A DNA stretch of 64,000 nt, taken from NCBI GenBank assembly GCA_021234155.1, contig JAJEKV010000003.1, forward strand, positions 7,628,413-7,692,412. The letters run 5' to 3'. Position 1 is the first letter of the stretch. Each line of letters starts with the position of its first letter. This DNA is from Isoetes taiwanensis. Its lineage: Eukaryota > Streptophyta > Lycopodiopsida > Isoetales > Isoetaceae. The notes under the pieces were generated by a model. The model had not been told where the DNA came from and did no database searches. It saw nothing but the letters and a program-made list of their open reading frames with translations. The translations under genes and the position numbers were made by a program. This document shows, piece by piece, positions 12,001 to 25,303 of the stretch.

Positions 12001-13246
12001 AATCCACCCAAGTGAATCGGACTTCCTATTTTATAGAATGTCAAGAAAGAATTTCATATTGTGTTTGAATGATGCACTTGTGTCTCAGATATGGCGACAT
12101 GCATAAACAACTTAGTATTACCTTGCAATTCATAGAAACTCTTTTGTCGATTCCTTATAGAGCATTTTCTCGCACACGATGGAGATCCAAGCTTACGCAA
12201 GTCGCCCACGCAAAGAACAAATGTCATTTTTACGATAGAAAATATAGATGTATTTAATGATAGAAAATATATATATGTATTTACCGCATGCAAAGGTCGA
12301 TGTTTCTATCAGATCTAAATTAGCTTGCAAACATAAAACCGCTTGGAAGCAAAGCCGATCTAGGAGCTTGCCGAAAACCCTTTACACCGCTTGCTAAGTC
12401 TCTTACGCTTTGCGGTGAAATGAAAACCTCTATTGCCAAAAATGGAGAAACCTTACCTCAAAAGCTTGGGAAAGCTACTTCTATTTGCAAATGAAAATGA
12501 ATACCTCTATTTCCAAAACCGAGAGCTTTGTTGGCATAGTACATGCATAAGAAAGAACATGCGAACAAATCCTCAAGAAAGAGCACACCGTCAAGAAGTG
12601 AAACATTTAACAAAAGAAAAAGCACACGGTTAAGAAGGAACTAAAAACATTTACCCGAGTGAGGCTCCACCGCTATCCGGCGCTAAAATCCTAAATCAAA
12701 ACCAATGCCTAAAGGATTTGTGGATGCCGCCGGGTGCCCGCCAAAAGAATGATGAATCCGTTTGATTTAGGTTCTTCCGCAAATTAGTTCGAGCAAATAC
12801 ATCCCCTGAATCCATGTTTCCGCTTGTCTCATGAAAAGACCTATGAAGAACGCTTCGCTAAAATAAGTTCTCGACCTCGGTTGTAGCAGCAACAAAGTTT
12901 ATTGTAGCCTCAAACCCGGAGCTCCATTCCATACTCCTCGATTGTCGACCACGCAGCCCCACATAGAAAGCGGCATCCCCGAACACATGCGGCAAAGGAA
13001 ATGCTTCTATTGTGGTTTCATGGCCCGAGCTAGACTATGGAGTGATTGTTACGCTTGCTAGACTATGGAGTGATTGTTACGCTCTTGAAAAATGCTTAAT
13101 ACTGAAAATGGATGCGGGGGAATACCCAAAACGTTTTCCGATCCCAAAATCACGCTTTTGGCCGGCAAAAGGAGTGTTACCGGCAAGCACGGGCGACCGG
13201 AAAAAGGGAGACACCCCACCCCAAAAACTTTTTTTAAGTAAGTAGA
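9079..13246 (-). mobile_element. Helitron unit Y1
   Basis: Type Y, 4168 bp, the left-most unit. It holds the 3' end of the whole array (CTAG at 9079-9082, hairpin CCGGC-GTT-GCCGG just to the right). From 9.1 to about 10.3 kb it is nearly identical to Y6. From about 10.3 to 13.2 kb it differs from Y6 mainly at CTG/CAG/CCGG sites. No complete gene is visible. Confidence 0.9.
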
Positions 13247-16200
13247 CTAGTAAAATGAGTGCCGGCGTTCTTGCTAATGTCCCGGCTTGTGTTTCTTACT
13301 TGTATATACCTACAACTTCTAAGGACATCACAAGTTGATGCTTGCAAAAATGGACATAATTTACTTATGTAAATATTTTTGTCGTCAATTTCTAACAACA
13401 AGATATCATCAGGTAGGGATGTGTATTAGTTTGGGTTTCTAGTAATAGCCGTAAGTGGGTAAATACTATCGTGTTTAGGTGGGATATGTGTTAATGTAGC
13501 AATTTGGAGCATTTTGTCATAATATCTCGATCAATGTCATTGGTGTCGATGTGCATGCGTGGGTCTGCATGCTTTTCTAGAGATGTTGCAATAACACAAT
13601 TGAGTGAAAGTTTAGTATGCCTCTTTTATAAATAAGACATATATGCATGGTCGCTATTAACCACTCAATCCGTTATGGTCATATAAAGCTCGCAATCGCT
13701 TCATTACACAAATTTTGATGGGTATAATGCATGTGAATACAGTGTCATTGCGGTGTGTGTGGATATAGGTCATTGCAGCGTGTGCACTACATTAACATAA
13801 GGAAGGCATGTGTTTATATGAGCCTTCAAATCACATACATTTTGTTGTACTTAAAGCCATAACGAAGACCCCTGCTAGGCTTGCAAGAGTTACAAAGAAA
13901 GTGTTATTTTGCTTAGGCATTAGTTGTCGTGCCAAATTAACTTCAAGTAAGGTGAAGCCGGATTATAACTTAACGACTTGCAGTCATAACAATAAGATTA
14001 CCTATCTTAAAACTTAAAGAGTCAAAAGATATAGAAGAAAACATAAGTTATCTATGACAGATATTTAAATTGACCTGCAATTGCTCCTCCGCCAACATAC
14101 AACTATCTTCCAACAATCTCAAGAACAGTAATTTTGTCTTGTGATGTCTATTTAATCCCAATTTTGTTTTGTGATGTCTATTTAATCCCATCTTCCTGAG
14201 TCACATGGCATGCCCATTTTTTTTCCTTTCTTGTACAAAGTAAACATGCATAGATACGCCAATTGAAATTGACTCATATGTCCAAGAACATAAGGAGATA
14301 TACGATCAAAAGTGTGCAAAGCAACAAAGATTGTGCTAAAAAAAAACTTTTAAAATATCTTACAGTCAAAACTCTAATCACGATGGCATTGAAGTAACAC
14401 CCAAGTGTAAAAGTCATAATGCCAAACTTTAGATACTATAGCCAAATATAAACATGTAGATTGGCTATTTCAAATAACCATATTATTTATTTGCCTTTGT
14501 TTAATTGAAGGAACGCTACTAACGATATGATATGTCGTACATGCCTTCCAAGTTCATTATAGAACTCCATTTCCATATGGCAAAACTTTCAAAATGCCGT
14601 GCAACATTCAAAGTTCTTCCTTTCAACTATTCTAGAATCTCTTAAAATTTAATTTCCTTGATGGTAATTTGAAACAATTTACTAACATGTCCCATGTGCC
14701 CTTGGAGAGCGAACAACCTAACACATGTTCCAACTATAAAAGTCAAGCCCTCAGCTCGTTCACGTGCTTTATAGTCAATTAGCTCAAGCTTGCAGAGCAT
14801 CCATTCAAATCTGAAAACTTGTGGAAGAGAGCTTTAGAAACCAAATTGCAGGTTCTTCCAAACCAACAGCTTGGGAATTTTGGAGATGATCCAAAGATTC
14901 GGCCACCGAGTTGCAATCACAATATCGATCGTGTGCTATATGTCTTTGCATAGCAAATGACATTGGGTTAAGCATAAACTTTCACCAAAATTTATTTATC
15001 GCCAACAAAGGTAGCACCTTTACGACAAAGGTAGCACCTTTTCTCAATGGGCCACCAATTATTGGTCCAACATTTATGACGCTGTGATATGCTATGGTCG
15101 AAATAATAAACGCTCCACCAATGGCAATGCAAAAGCAGCTATCTGCGTTGGGGAAAGAATACAATGAGCCTCCCGAGGATTGATTCATTTAGTGGAATAT
15201 CCATCACCATCGAAAGTACCTTCCTGGAGCTAGTCATAGCACTTCCACAAATATCTCGCCTGTTACGCGAGCAATATGCATGCAATCTGTGGAAGCAAAA
15301 GAATACTTTGATAAAGCACTACTTGCTGCTTTGGCGTAAAGAGAAACTTACTATTTGTAAGCACAACGGTTTGAACCATGTGACCCTTACCATTATGTAT
15401 TGTGTCCCGGCCAGGAATTCTGATTTTGGCCATACCATTTGCTATGGTCTCCTGCAATAGATTTAAAGGCATACATTAGTTAGAATTAGGAAAACGCAAA
15501 CGCATAAATATTAGCAGATAAATGACAGAAAATTATAAGCAAGAAATTCAGATCATGGCCATACCATTTGCTATGGTCTCCTGCAATAGATTCAAAAGCA
15601 TATGTTAGTTAGAATTAGAAAAATGCAAACGCATAAATAGTAGCAAAGATATTAGCAAGATAAATGCAGTCTCATTCATACCTTGCTGAGCTCAAACACT
15701 CCAAACACTCTAAAAGTAGAAACATTAGAGGTAATTTGAGATCTCCTTTTGTCCCCATAAGAATCCTCCAATAGAATGAGTACTCTACATCAAACTGCAA
15801 TTAATGCAGCATTAACAACTTCATTGCTGTCGTTTTTTCCCTATAACTTTTGATCTACTCATGAAAATGATGCGGCGTTTGTTGCATTAGATGCAGAATG
15901 AAAAGATCTTTCAAGTGATATATGGTTATGATGTATTTCAATACAAGCCATATGTGTTAACCTTAAAAAATATGGTTTTTTGCTCTTTTCTTATATATTT
16001 ACATCCCAAAAGATATAACAATGGGTTGTCATTAGAAAGATCTTGAGGAGACGAATCCATTGCCACAAATAGTGTTCGAATCGGAGTTTTTGATCAAAAG
16101 TTATAGTAGAAAGATGACACTGCAAAAGTTAGTTAGAACTGCATTAATTACTGCTGCCACATAATACTGGAATAAAATACACTGGAGCTCTTCTCTTATT

Positions 16201-17522
16201 GGACAGTTTAAAAAGCTGATGTGGCTTTTTAAGCATCCCTTAATGGGACAAAATGAGATCTCAAATTACCTCTAATGTTGTAGATTTGGTACAAAAATGT
16301 ACCAACTTTTAGAAATGATAAGCCAGGAAATGATACAAAAGCTACCAGTTGATATGCTATTTTGCTAGCAAAAGAATTAGCTTTTATAGCGGCATGAATA
16401 TATGTAGCAGATCTTTGCCCAAAAGCTGCCACCTTCATATGAATAAGCATAAAATCTACAGAGGAAGAAATCACAAACCATCAGCTTGAATTTAGCTTCA
16501 CTTGAAGCTGTCAAGAAACATCAAAACATGAATCGACTCCAACACCTTGAATCTAAGTACAGATTAGGATGCAAGCAAGCAAGAAAACATGAATCTGGTA
16601 TGCACTTGCAGAGAAATTTCGATAAAAAGCAAAGCAACTTTGAAGAGATTGCATAAAAAATATGAAAGAACAGGAGCATGCATGTTTACACTGACGATTT
16701 GCCGGACGAAGTTGTTGGAGCTCTACCATTCAAACCTACAATTGCACCAAATCGAATGCAAAAAGCTTGAGAAGTCGACGATGGAGGGCAATGTATGAGT
16801 AGAGGAGGGAAAACAGAGAGAGAAAAAAAAAGACTCAAAACCAAAATGTCTCAAGCTCCAAGATCCGTGATTCAAGCTCTAGGCTCCAAAATGAAAGCTC
16901 CAGAGCTCCACCAAGATTTTCTAAAACATAAGCAATGCGGTTTGCATTGCCTAACGTAAAAAAACCAAAGATGGCGAGAAATGTCTTAGCCATTCGGCTT
17001 GAACAAAGGGCAAAACCCCCTTCGCTTTGCTTTCGCATGTCGATTTCTATTGTGGAGTCTCAGGTGAAGCCGCTCCATATACCAAAGGGCAACATTCTCA
17101 AAACAGTTTCATCCTGTTTTCATCCTTTCACATGCCTATTGCATAGAACCCATAAATTGCGTGCTAATAAATGAGAATCATCATCCAGCTTCAGAACCAC
17201 CTCTACATACTTGAATAAAGACGTATAGCTTGCTTGAAAACCGGCACTTTAGCTTGAGAACCGCCTGATTTTCGAATGGAGATGGAAATCAGCTATTCTG
17301 GAGCAGGTGTTGCAATACCGTCTTCCAAAACGGCTCAAACCCTAGCATCGTCTTTCGAAAACGGCTTAAAACCCTACCCCGAAATAAAACCCAAAATTTT
17401 GCCGGAAAGATTTTAAGACATTCTAAAATCACGCTTTTGGCCGGGAAAAAGAGTGTTACCGGCGTTACCGACTGCCGGAAAAAAGAGGACATCCACCTCC
17501 AAAAACATTTTAAGTAAGTAGA
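13247..17522 (-). mobile_element. Helitron unit X1 (carries a 555-bp MITE)
   Basis: Type X, 4276 bp, the longest X copy because of an inserted inverted-repeat element at 15723-16277. Its 3' hairpin at 13260-13275 is altered at CCGG compared with X2 or X3. Confidence 0.9.
15723..16277. mobile_element. 555-bp MITE-like element with 33-bp TIRs, inserted in X1
   Basis: The left end 15723-15755 and right end 16245-16277 are inverted repeats with one mismatch over 33 bases (start CATTAGAGGTAATTTG). X4 gives the empty site: AGTAGAAA joined to TTGTAG. In X1 the element lies exactly between AAA and TTG with no duplicated target base. It has no coding capacity. A non-autonomous DNA transposon without target duplication fits what I recall of Spy-type elements, which insert between AAA and TTT. 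Precise loss from the other copies is less likely because they agree on the empty site. Confidence 0.8.
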
Positions 17523-20500
17523 CTAGTAAACGTGTGCCCGGCGTTCCCGGCCATAAGTAAGGGCGTGAGTTTTTATAGGTCTTCAATATAAAATTGATCC
17601 TTTAGAGGAGTTGCTACAATTCATGACGTCAACATACAATAGATCAATGTCCTTGGAGCCGTCTAGATTGTAATGCAAACCTTGAAATCTATTAATATAA
17701 TGTAAGTACTCGTCTTACCATTTTCAATTTGCAATAAAGCCCATGAACAATGTTATAAGAACCTAAGAACCATGTTATAAGACCCATTTCTTGCTTCAAG
17801 AACATTCGAACGAATACATATCCGTATCAAAACATAAAAACAAAGGAGAAAAACCAACTTGGAAAGTAATGTTTATCTTGTAGAAGAACATGCGCACTCT
17901 AGTTTCACAATTAACTACAACACCAATTGAAAGCATTAAGCATATAAAAAGACTCTTGGCTCCTTAACTTTGAAATGTTTATCAACACTTGTCCAAAATG
18001 AATTCATCAGTTTCAGTTTTAGATTGCTCATCACAAAAAGGATAATAGAAAGGTCAGCCTTTGCTCCAAAGTGAAAGGTCTGTAGAAATGCCAGTAGGTT
18101 AGCAATATCAAAACCTTGCTTCTATTGATGGATAACACTATGTCCATCCTAATAAGCACACATTAAAGGACAAAAACAAAAGTCAAAAGTAAAGAAATAT
18201 GCATTAATCTATTGTCTAGAATCCATGTACTTGTTGGACAAACAAAATCATAAAAAGAAAATAACTTAGAATATCTTACACTGTTCACCTTCCAATCTCT
18301 GGCGTAATATAGTTTGTTGGTAATCGAGTTTGAAACTTTTATATGCATGTGGGCATACATTATATAACTAATATGTTCTCTCTTTTTTCTTTAATAAAAA
18401 TATAACTTGGCCAGCAGCAAAAGACAATCATTGTGGTAAAAAGAAGGTTAGCAAAAGAAACACCTAAGTGCAAAGATGAAAGAGCTTCCAAGCATCAAAA
18501 TAACAGCATCAAAATAGAAAATCACTTCAGAAGGAATCATCCCATGATGCTGTTACCTTGTCAGTGCAAATACCGGCTCCAAACCTTGCTTTGTGTTTTA
18601 AATGCCACAAACAAATCCCCCTTCTGCTTGTACCACCTGCATGAACAACACAAAATCAGTGGAAAAAAAATCAGAGAATCTGAATATTCAAAGTTCAAAG
18701 AGCTACAATCTACCACTCCAAGACAAAGTGAAGTTCAAAAATGCAAAGATATTGGCAAAAATTAAGGACATTGGTCAGCGATACCTTCTGATGTCTGTGA
18801 GCATACGAAGGTAACCGCAGTCATAGCACAAATCCGAAGCTCCATTGCTGTTAGTGCCCATATCTGCAGCTCCCCCATTCCATTCTACATTCTACAACAA
18901 TGGCACCTCAAGTTCGGAGCTCACAGAGAAGGAGAATCAGGAACCGCTAATTCCTCCTCACAGGGAAAAATCAGGGCCATATTCATGGTTGTGGCAGTGC
19001 AGAATGTCGATCTGAGATATAAGCCTGCAAAGACAAAATGATACATTAAAATAGACAGATGATACATTAAAATGCTATTGTAGCAGAGTTATACCTCACC
19101 CATAAATAGCATTCGGAACTGGTTGACATAAATAGAGCCATGCATACCCATACACAGATGGCCCTTACCTCCACAACAAAAAAGATGTCCGGAATGCTAC
19201 CCAAGTCCAGAATTGATGTAACAGCTTTAGAAAAATTCTGGAAAAGCAGTAGCAGACTGAATATTAAGCAAGGCCTTTTCTACAGAATGACTTGTTGCAG
19301 CATCTCCATTAACTGTAAGGCATATCCATACATTAAAATAGACAAATGAAACATATGTATAGCATTTAATGATTAATGAAAGTAAAACACTTGTTGCACC
19401 ATAGCAAAATCTTCAATGAAAACGTGTTGTCCTAAATTATATTGCAGGAAACAATGGCAATATTGAAAGAAGAATAGATTGAACTTTCCATACCAAGTTA
19501 CACATTGTCCTTCTAGTAGTCCCCTTCAGGTGAAAGCTGTAAAAAAATCATTTATTCCAATTAAAACTAATATGTTAACAAATCTTGTTATGCTTCTGAT
19601 TTATTCCTTGGTGCCAAAAGTTAAGTTCTCTTTATCAAATGCAAATTTGTCATAAAGGAATAGAAAAATGCTCTAATCTGTACCTTAAAGTAATGCTTTA
19701 GCTGGTTGGAAGTAACGCACTTGCACCACACCATTTGCACCAAGAACTACGTTCAACTGTATCTGACAAAATCTCCTGTAAAGGCACCTTCAAAGTTCTG
19801 TCATGCATTGAAAAGAATCATGTATTGAAAAGAATGATTTTGTTGGGCTCAGCTATTCCCAAGACCAAACCTCTGCTTTACTCATAAACATGACAATTAA
19901 ACAGAATAGGTTACGTTTCCATTTGTAGACATCATCTCATCCCTGTTTGTGTTTAATGCCATGCTCACCACAGTCCCAGCATCATGAAGGATCCCATGCA
20001 CATATAGACATCATCTGTTCGTATTCCGTGTTTAATGCCATGCTCATACAATCCCAGCACCATAAAGAATTTCATCCACACCAATGCATATCTCAACTGC
20101 AATAAGGAAAATATTAATCCACCCAAGTGAATCAGACTTCCTATTATATAGAATATCAAGAGAGAATTTCATATTGTGCTGAATGATGCACTTGTGTCCG
20201 TATGGCAGCATGCATAAACAACTTAGTATTACCTTGCAATTCATAGAAACTCTTTTGTCGATTCCTTCTAGAGCATTTTCTGCACACGATGGAGATCCAA
20301 GCTTCTGCAAGCTGTCCATGCAGGAATGTCATTTTTACAGATAGAAAATATAGATGTATTTAATGATAGAAATATATATATATATGTATTTACTGCATGC
20401 AGTGTCAGATGTTTCTATCGTATCTAAATTAGCTTGCAAACATAAAACCGTTGGAAGCAAAGCTGATCTAGGAGCTTGCCGAAACCCTTTACCTGCTTGC

Positions 20501-21353
20501 TAAGTCTCTTCTGTTTGCAGCGGAAATGAAAACCTCTATTGCCGAAAATGGAGAAACCTTACCTCAAAAGCTTGGGAAAGCTACTTCTATTTGCAGCGAA
20601 AATGAATACCTCTATTTCCAAAACTGGAGAGCTTTGTTGGCATAGTACATGCATAAGAAAGAACATGCAGAACAAATCCTGAAGAAAGAGCACACTGTCA
20701 AGAAGTGAAACATTTAACAAAAGAAAAAGCACACGGTTAAGAAGGAACTAAAAACATTTACCTGAGTGAGGCTCCAGCCTGCTATCTGGGCGCTAAAATC
20801 CTAAATCTGAAACCAATGCCGGAAGGATTTGTGGATGCTGCTGGTGCCTGCCAAAAGAATGATGAATCCGTTTGATTTAGGTTCTTCTGCAAATTAGTTC
20901 GAGCAAATACATAAACCCTGAATCCATGTTTCCGCTTGTCTCATGAAAAGACCTATGAAGAACGCTACGCAAAATAAGTTCTGACCTCGGTTGTGCAGCA
21001 ACAAAGTTTATTGTAGCCTCAAACCCGGAGCTCCATTCCATACTCCTCGATTGCTGACCACGCAGTTCCACATAGAAAGCGGCATCCCCCGAACACATGC
21101 GGCAAAGGAAATGCTTCTATTGTGGTTTCATGGCCCGAGCTAGACTATGGAGTGATTGTTACGTTGCTAGACTATGGAGTGATTGTTACGTTACTGAAAA
21201 ATGCTTAATACGAAAATGGATGCAGGGGGAATACCCGAAAACGTTTTCCGATCCCAAAATCACGCTTTTGGCCGGCAAAAGGAGTGTTACCGGCGTTACC
21301 GGCGACCGGAAAAAAAGAGACACCCCACCCCAAAAACTTTTTAAGTAAGTAGA
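17523..21353 (-). mobile_element. Helitron unit Y2, divergent copy
   Basis: Type Y, 3831 bp. Compared with Y1 and Y6 it lacks about 530 bp (the segment at 9833-10367 of Y1; join near 18312) and carries about 215 bp found in no other copy (19384-19600). It also has scattered ordinary substitutions, for example around 18830-19020. It looks like a different Y lineage, not a noisy version of the others. Confidence 0.85.
19384..19600. other. Segment unique to Y2
   Basis: Between TGATTAATGAAAGT and CTTCTGATTTATTCCTTGG the Y2 copy has about 215 bp absent from Y1 and Y3-Y6. Those copies instead have a short duplication of the ATTCCTTGGTGCCAAAA block. Y2 probably keeps the older structure and the other copies a deletion derivative. 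Confidence 0.6.
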
Positions 21354-21383
21354 CTAGTAAATGAGTGCCCGGCGTTGCCGGGC
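21354..21383 (-). terminator. Helitron 3' end: CTAG plus subterminal hairpin (best example)
   Basis: On the minus strand a 7-bp stem GCCCGGC/GCCGGGC with loop AAC is followed by nine bases and CTAG. In Helitrons this hairpin acts as the transposition stop signal. Y units have the close variant CCGGC-AAC-GCCGG at the same distance. Confidence 0.85.
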
Positions 21384-23599
21384 TAATGTCCTGGCTTGTG
21401 TTTCTTACTTGTATATACCTACAACTTCTAAGGACATCACAAGTTGATGCTTGCAAAAATGGACATAATTTACTTATGTAAATATTTTTGTCGTCAATTT
21501 CTAACAACAGTATCATAGGTAGGGATGTGTATTAGTTTGGGTTTCTAGTAATAGCTGTAAGTGGGTAAATACTATCGTGTTTAGGTGGGATATGTGTTAA
21601 TGTAGCAATTTGGAGCATTTTGTCATAATATCTCGATCAATGTCATTGGTGTCGATGTGCATGCGTAGGTCTGCATGCTTTTCTAGAGATGTTGCAATAA
21701 CACAATTGGAGTGAAAGTTTAGTATGCCTCTTTTATAAATAAGACATATATGCATGGTCGCTATTAACCACTCAATCCGTTATGGTCATATAAAGCTCGC
21801 AATCGTTCATTACACAAATTTTGATGGGTCTAATGCATATGAATATAGGTCATTGCAGGTGTGTGGATATAGGTCATTGAAGGCGTGTGCTCTACATCAA
21901 CATAAGGCATATGTTTATATGAGCCTTCAAATCACATACATTTTGTTGTGCTTAAAATAATCTGAGCCATAACGAAGACCCCGATGCTAGGCTTGCAAGA
22001 GTTACAAAGAAAGGGTTATTTTGCTTACGCATTAGTTGTCATACCAAATTAACTTCGTTAAGGTGAAGCCAGATTATAAATTAATGACTTGCATTCATAA
22101 CAATAAGACTACCTATCTTAAAACTTAAAGAGTCAAAAGATATAGAAGAAAACATAAGTTATCTATGACAGATATTTAAATTGACCTGCAATTGCTCCTC
22201 CGCCAACATACAACTATCTTCCAACAATCGCAAGAACAGTAATTTTGTCTTGTGATGTCTATTTAATCCCAATTTTGTTTTGTGATGTCTATTTAATCCC
22301 ATCTTCCTGAGTCACATGGCATGCCCATTTTTTTTCCTTTCTTGTACAAAGTAAACATGCATAGATACGCCAATTGAAATTGACTCATATGTCCAAGAAC
22401 ATAAGGAGATATACGATCAAAAGTGTGCAAAGCAACAAAGATTGTGCTAAAAAAAAACTTTTAAAATATCTTACAGTCAAAACTCTAATCACGATGGCAT
22501 TGAAGTAACACCCAAGTGTAAAAGTCATAATGCCAAACTTTAGATACTATAGCCAAATATAAACATGTAGATTGGCTATTTCAAATAACCATATTATTTA
22601 TTTGCCTTTGTTTAATTGAAGGGAACGCCTAACAGATATGATATGTCGTACATGCCTTCCAAGTTCATTATAGAACTCCATTTCCATATGGCAAAACTTT
22701 CAAAATGCCGTGCAACATTCAAAGTTCTTCCTTTCAACTATTTTAGAATCTCTTAAAATTTAATTTCAACTGCCCCAGAAATCCTTGATGGTAATTTGAA
22801 ACAATTTACTAACATGTCCCATGTGCCCTTGGAGAGCGAACAACCTAACACATGTTCCAACTATAAAAGTCAAGCCCTCAGCTCGTTCACGTGCTTTATA
22901 GTCAATTAGCTCAAGCTTGCAGAGCATCCATTCAAATCTGAAAACTTGTGGAAGAGAGCTTTAGAAACCAAATTGCAGGTTCTTCCAAACCAACAGCTTG
23001 GGAATTTTGGAGATGATCCAGCATTCGTCCTGGAGTTGCAATCACAATATCTGATCGTGTGCTATGCTGCTGCATAGCAAATGACATTGGGTTAAGCATA
23101 AACTTTCACCAAAATTTATTTATCGCCAACAAAGGTAGCACCTTTCTGGACAAAGGTAGCACCTTTCTGAATGGGCCACCAATTATTGGTCCAACATTTA
23201 TGACGCTGTGATATGCTATGGTCGAAATAATAAACGCTCCACCAATGGCAATGCAAAAGCAGCTATCTGCGTTGGGGAAAGAATACAATGAGCCTCCCGA
23301 GGATTGATTCATTTAGTGGAATATCCATCACCATCGAAAGTACCTTCCTGGAGCTAGTCATAGCACTTCCACAAATATCTCCGCCCTTTAATGCGAGCAA
23401 TATGCATGCAATCTGTGGAAGCAAAAGAATATCTTGCATAAAGCACTACTGTTTGTTTGGCGAAAAGAGAAACTTACTATTTGTAAGCACAAACGGTTTG
23501 AACCATGTGACCCTTACCATTATGTATTGTGTCCCTACCAGGAATTCTGATTTTGGCCATACCATTTGCTATGGTCTCCTGCAATAGATTTAAAGGCAT

Positions 23600-24160
23600 A
23601 CATTAGTTAGAATTAGGAAAAAGCATAAATATTAGCATAAATATTAGCATGGCCATAAATGACGTAAAATTATAAGCAAGAAATTAGAAAAATGCAAAGC
23701 GATCATGGCCATACCATTTGCTATGGTCTCAAACACTCCAAACACAATAGATTCAAAAGCATATGTTAGTTAGAATTAGAAAAATGCAAACGATAAATAG
23801 TAGCAAAGATATTAGCAAGATAAATGAGAATGAAAAAGATCTTTCAAGTCATTCATACAAGCCATATGTGTTAACCTTAAAAAATATGGTTTTTTGCTCA
23901 AACACATCCAAACACTCTAAAAGTTGTCATTAGAAATTTGTAGTGTTGAATGGAGTTTGGTACAAAAAAAAGTACCAACTTTTAGAAATGATAAGCCAAT
24001 GGTTATGATGACAAAAAGTTATGATACAAAAGCTACTCTTCTCTTCTCTTATTGGGCGCTTTTTAAGCATCCCTTAATAAAATACACTTTGGACAAAATG
24101 CCAACTTTTAGAAATGATTGATGATACAAAAGCTATTTTGCTATTAGCTAAAAAGAATTA
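23600..24160. other. Scrambled segment of X2 with MITE pieces
   Basis: Short blocks known from X1 appear here out of order and shortened: AAGATCTTTCAAGT, CAAGCCATATGTGTTAACC, AAAATATGGTTTTTTGCTC and TTTTAAGCATCCCTTAAT, interleaved with normal X sequence. The MITE ends are missing. Either an X copy with the MITE was rearranged, or the assembly merged reads from X copies with and without it. Confidence 0.6.
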
Positions 24161-25303
24161 GCTTTTATAGCGGCATGAATATATGTAGCGCATCTTTGCC
24201 CAAAAAGCTGCCACCTTCATATGAATAAGCATAAAATCTACAGAGGAAGAAATCACAAACCATCGGCTTGAATTTAGCTTCACTTGAAGTCACAAGAAAC
24301 ATCAAAACATGAATCGACTCCAACACCTTGAATCTAAGTACATTAGGATGCAAGCAAGCAAGAAAACATGAATCTGGTATGCACTTGCGAGAGAAATTTC
24401 GATAAAAAGCAAAGCAACTTTGAAGAGATTGCATAAAAATATGAAAGAAACAGGGAGCATGCATGTTTACACCGACGATTTGCTTGGGACGAAGTTGTTG
24501 GAGCTCTACCATTCAGAACCTACTGATTACCAAATCGAATGCAAAAGCTTGAGAAGTCGACGATGGAGGGCAATGTATGAGTAGAGGAGGGAAAACAGAG
24601 AAAGAAAAAAGACTCAAAACACGAAATGTCTTTGCAGCTCCAAGATCCAGATTCAAGCTCTAGGCTCCAAAATGAAAGCTCCAGAGCTCCACCAAGATTT
24701 TCTAAAACATAAGCAATGCGGTTTGCATTGCCTAACGTAAAAACCAAAGATGGCAGTAAATGTCTTAGCCATTCAGTTGAACAAAGGGCAAAACCCCCTT
24801 TACGCTTTTGCTTTACGCATGTCGATTTCTATTGTGGAGTCATTGTGAAGCCGCTCCATATACCAAAGGCCGATTCAAAGCGAGGTTTCATCCTGTTTTC
24901 ATCCTTTCACATGCCTATTGCATAGAACCCATAAATTGCGTGCTAATAAATGAGAATCATCATCCAGCTTCAGAACCACCTCTACATACTTGAATAAAGA
25001 CGTATAGCTTGCTTGAAAACCGGCACTTTAGCTTGAGAACCGCCTCTGCATTTTCGAATGGAGATGGAAATCGGCTATTCGGGCGGTGTGTTGCAATACC
25101 GTCTTCCAAAACGGCTCAAACCCTAGCATCGTCTTTCAAAACGGGCTTAAAACCCTACCCCGAAATAAAACCCAAAATTTTGCCGGAAAGATTTTAAGAC
25201 ATTCTAAAATCACGCTTTTGGCCGGGAAAAAGAGTGTTACCGGCGTTACCGACTGCCGGAAAAAAGAGGACATCCACCTCCAAAAACATTTTAAGTAAGT
25301 AGA

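Larger units (their letters stand above)
21354..25303 (-). mobile_element. Helitron unit X2 (scrambled middle)
   Basis: Type X, 3950 bp. It has the cleanest 3' hairpin: GCCCGGC at 21367-21373 pairs with GCCGGGC at 21377-21383, nine bases from CTAG. The 23.6-24.15 kb stretch is a mosaic of X sequence and pieces of the X1 MITE in changed order. Confidence 0.85.
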
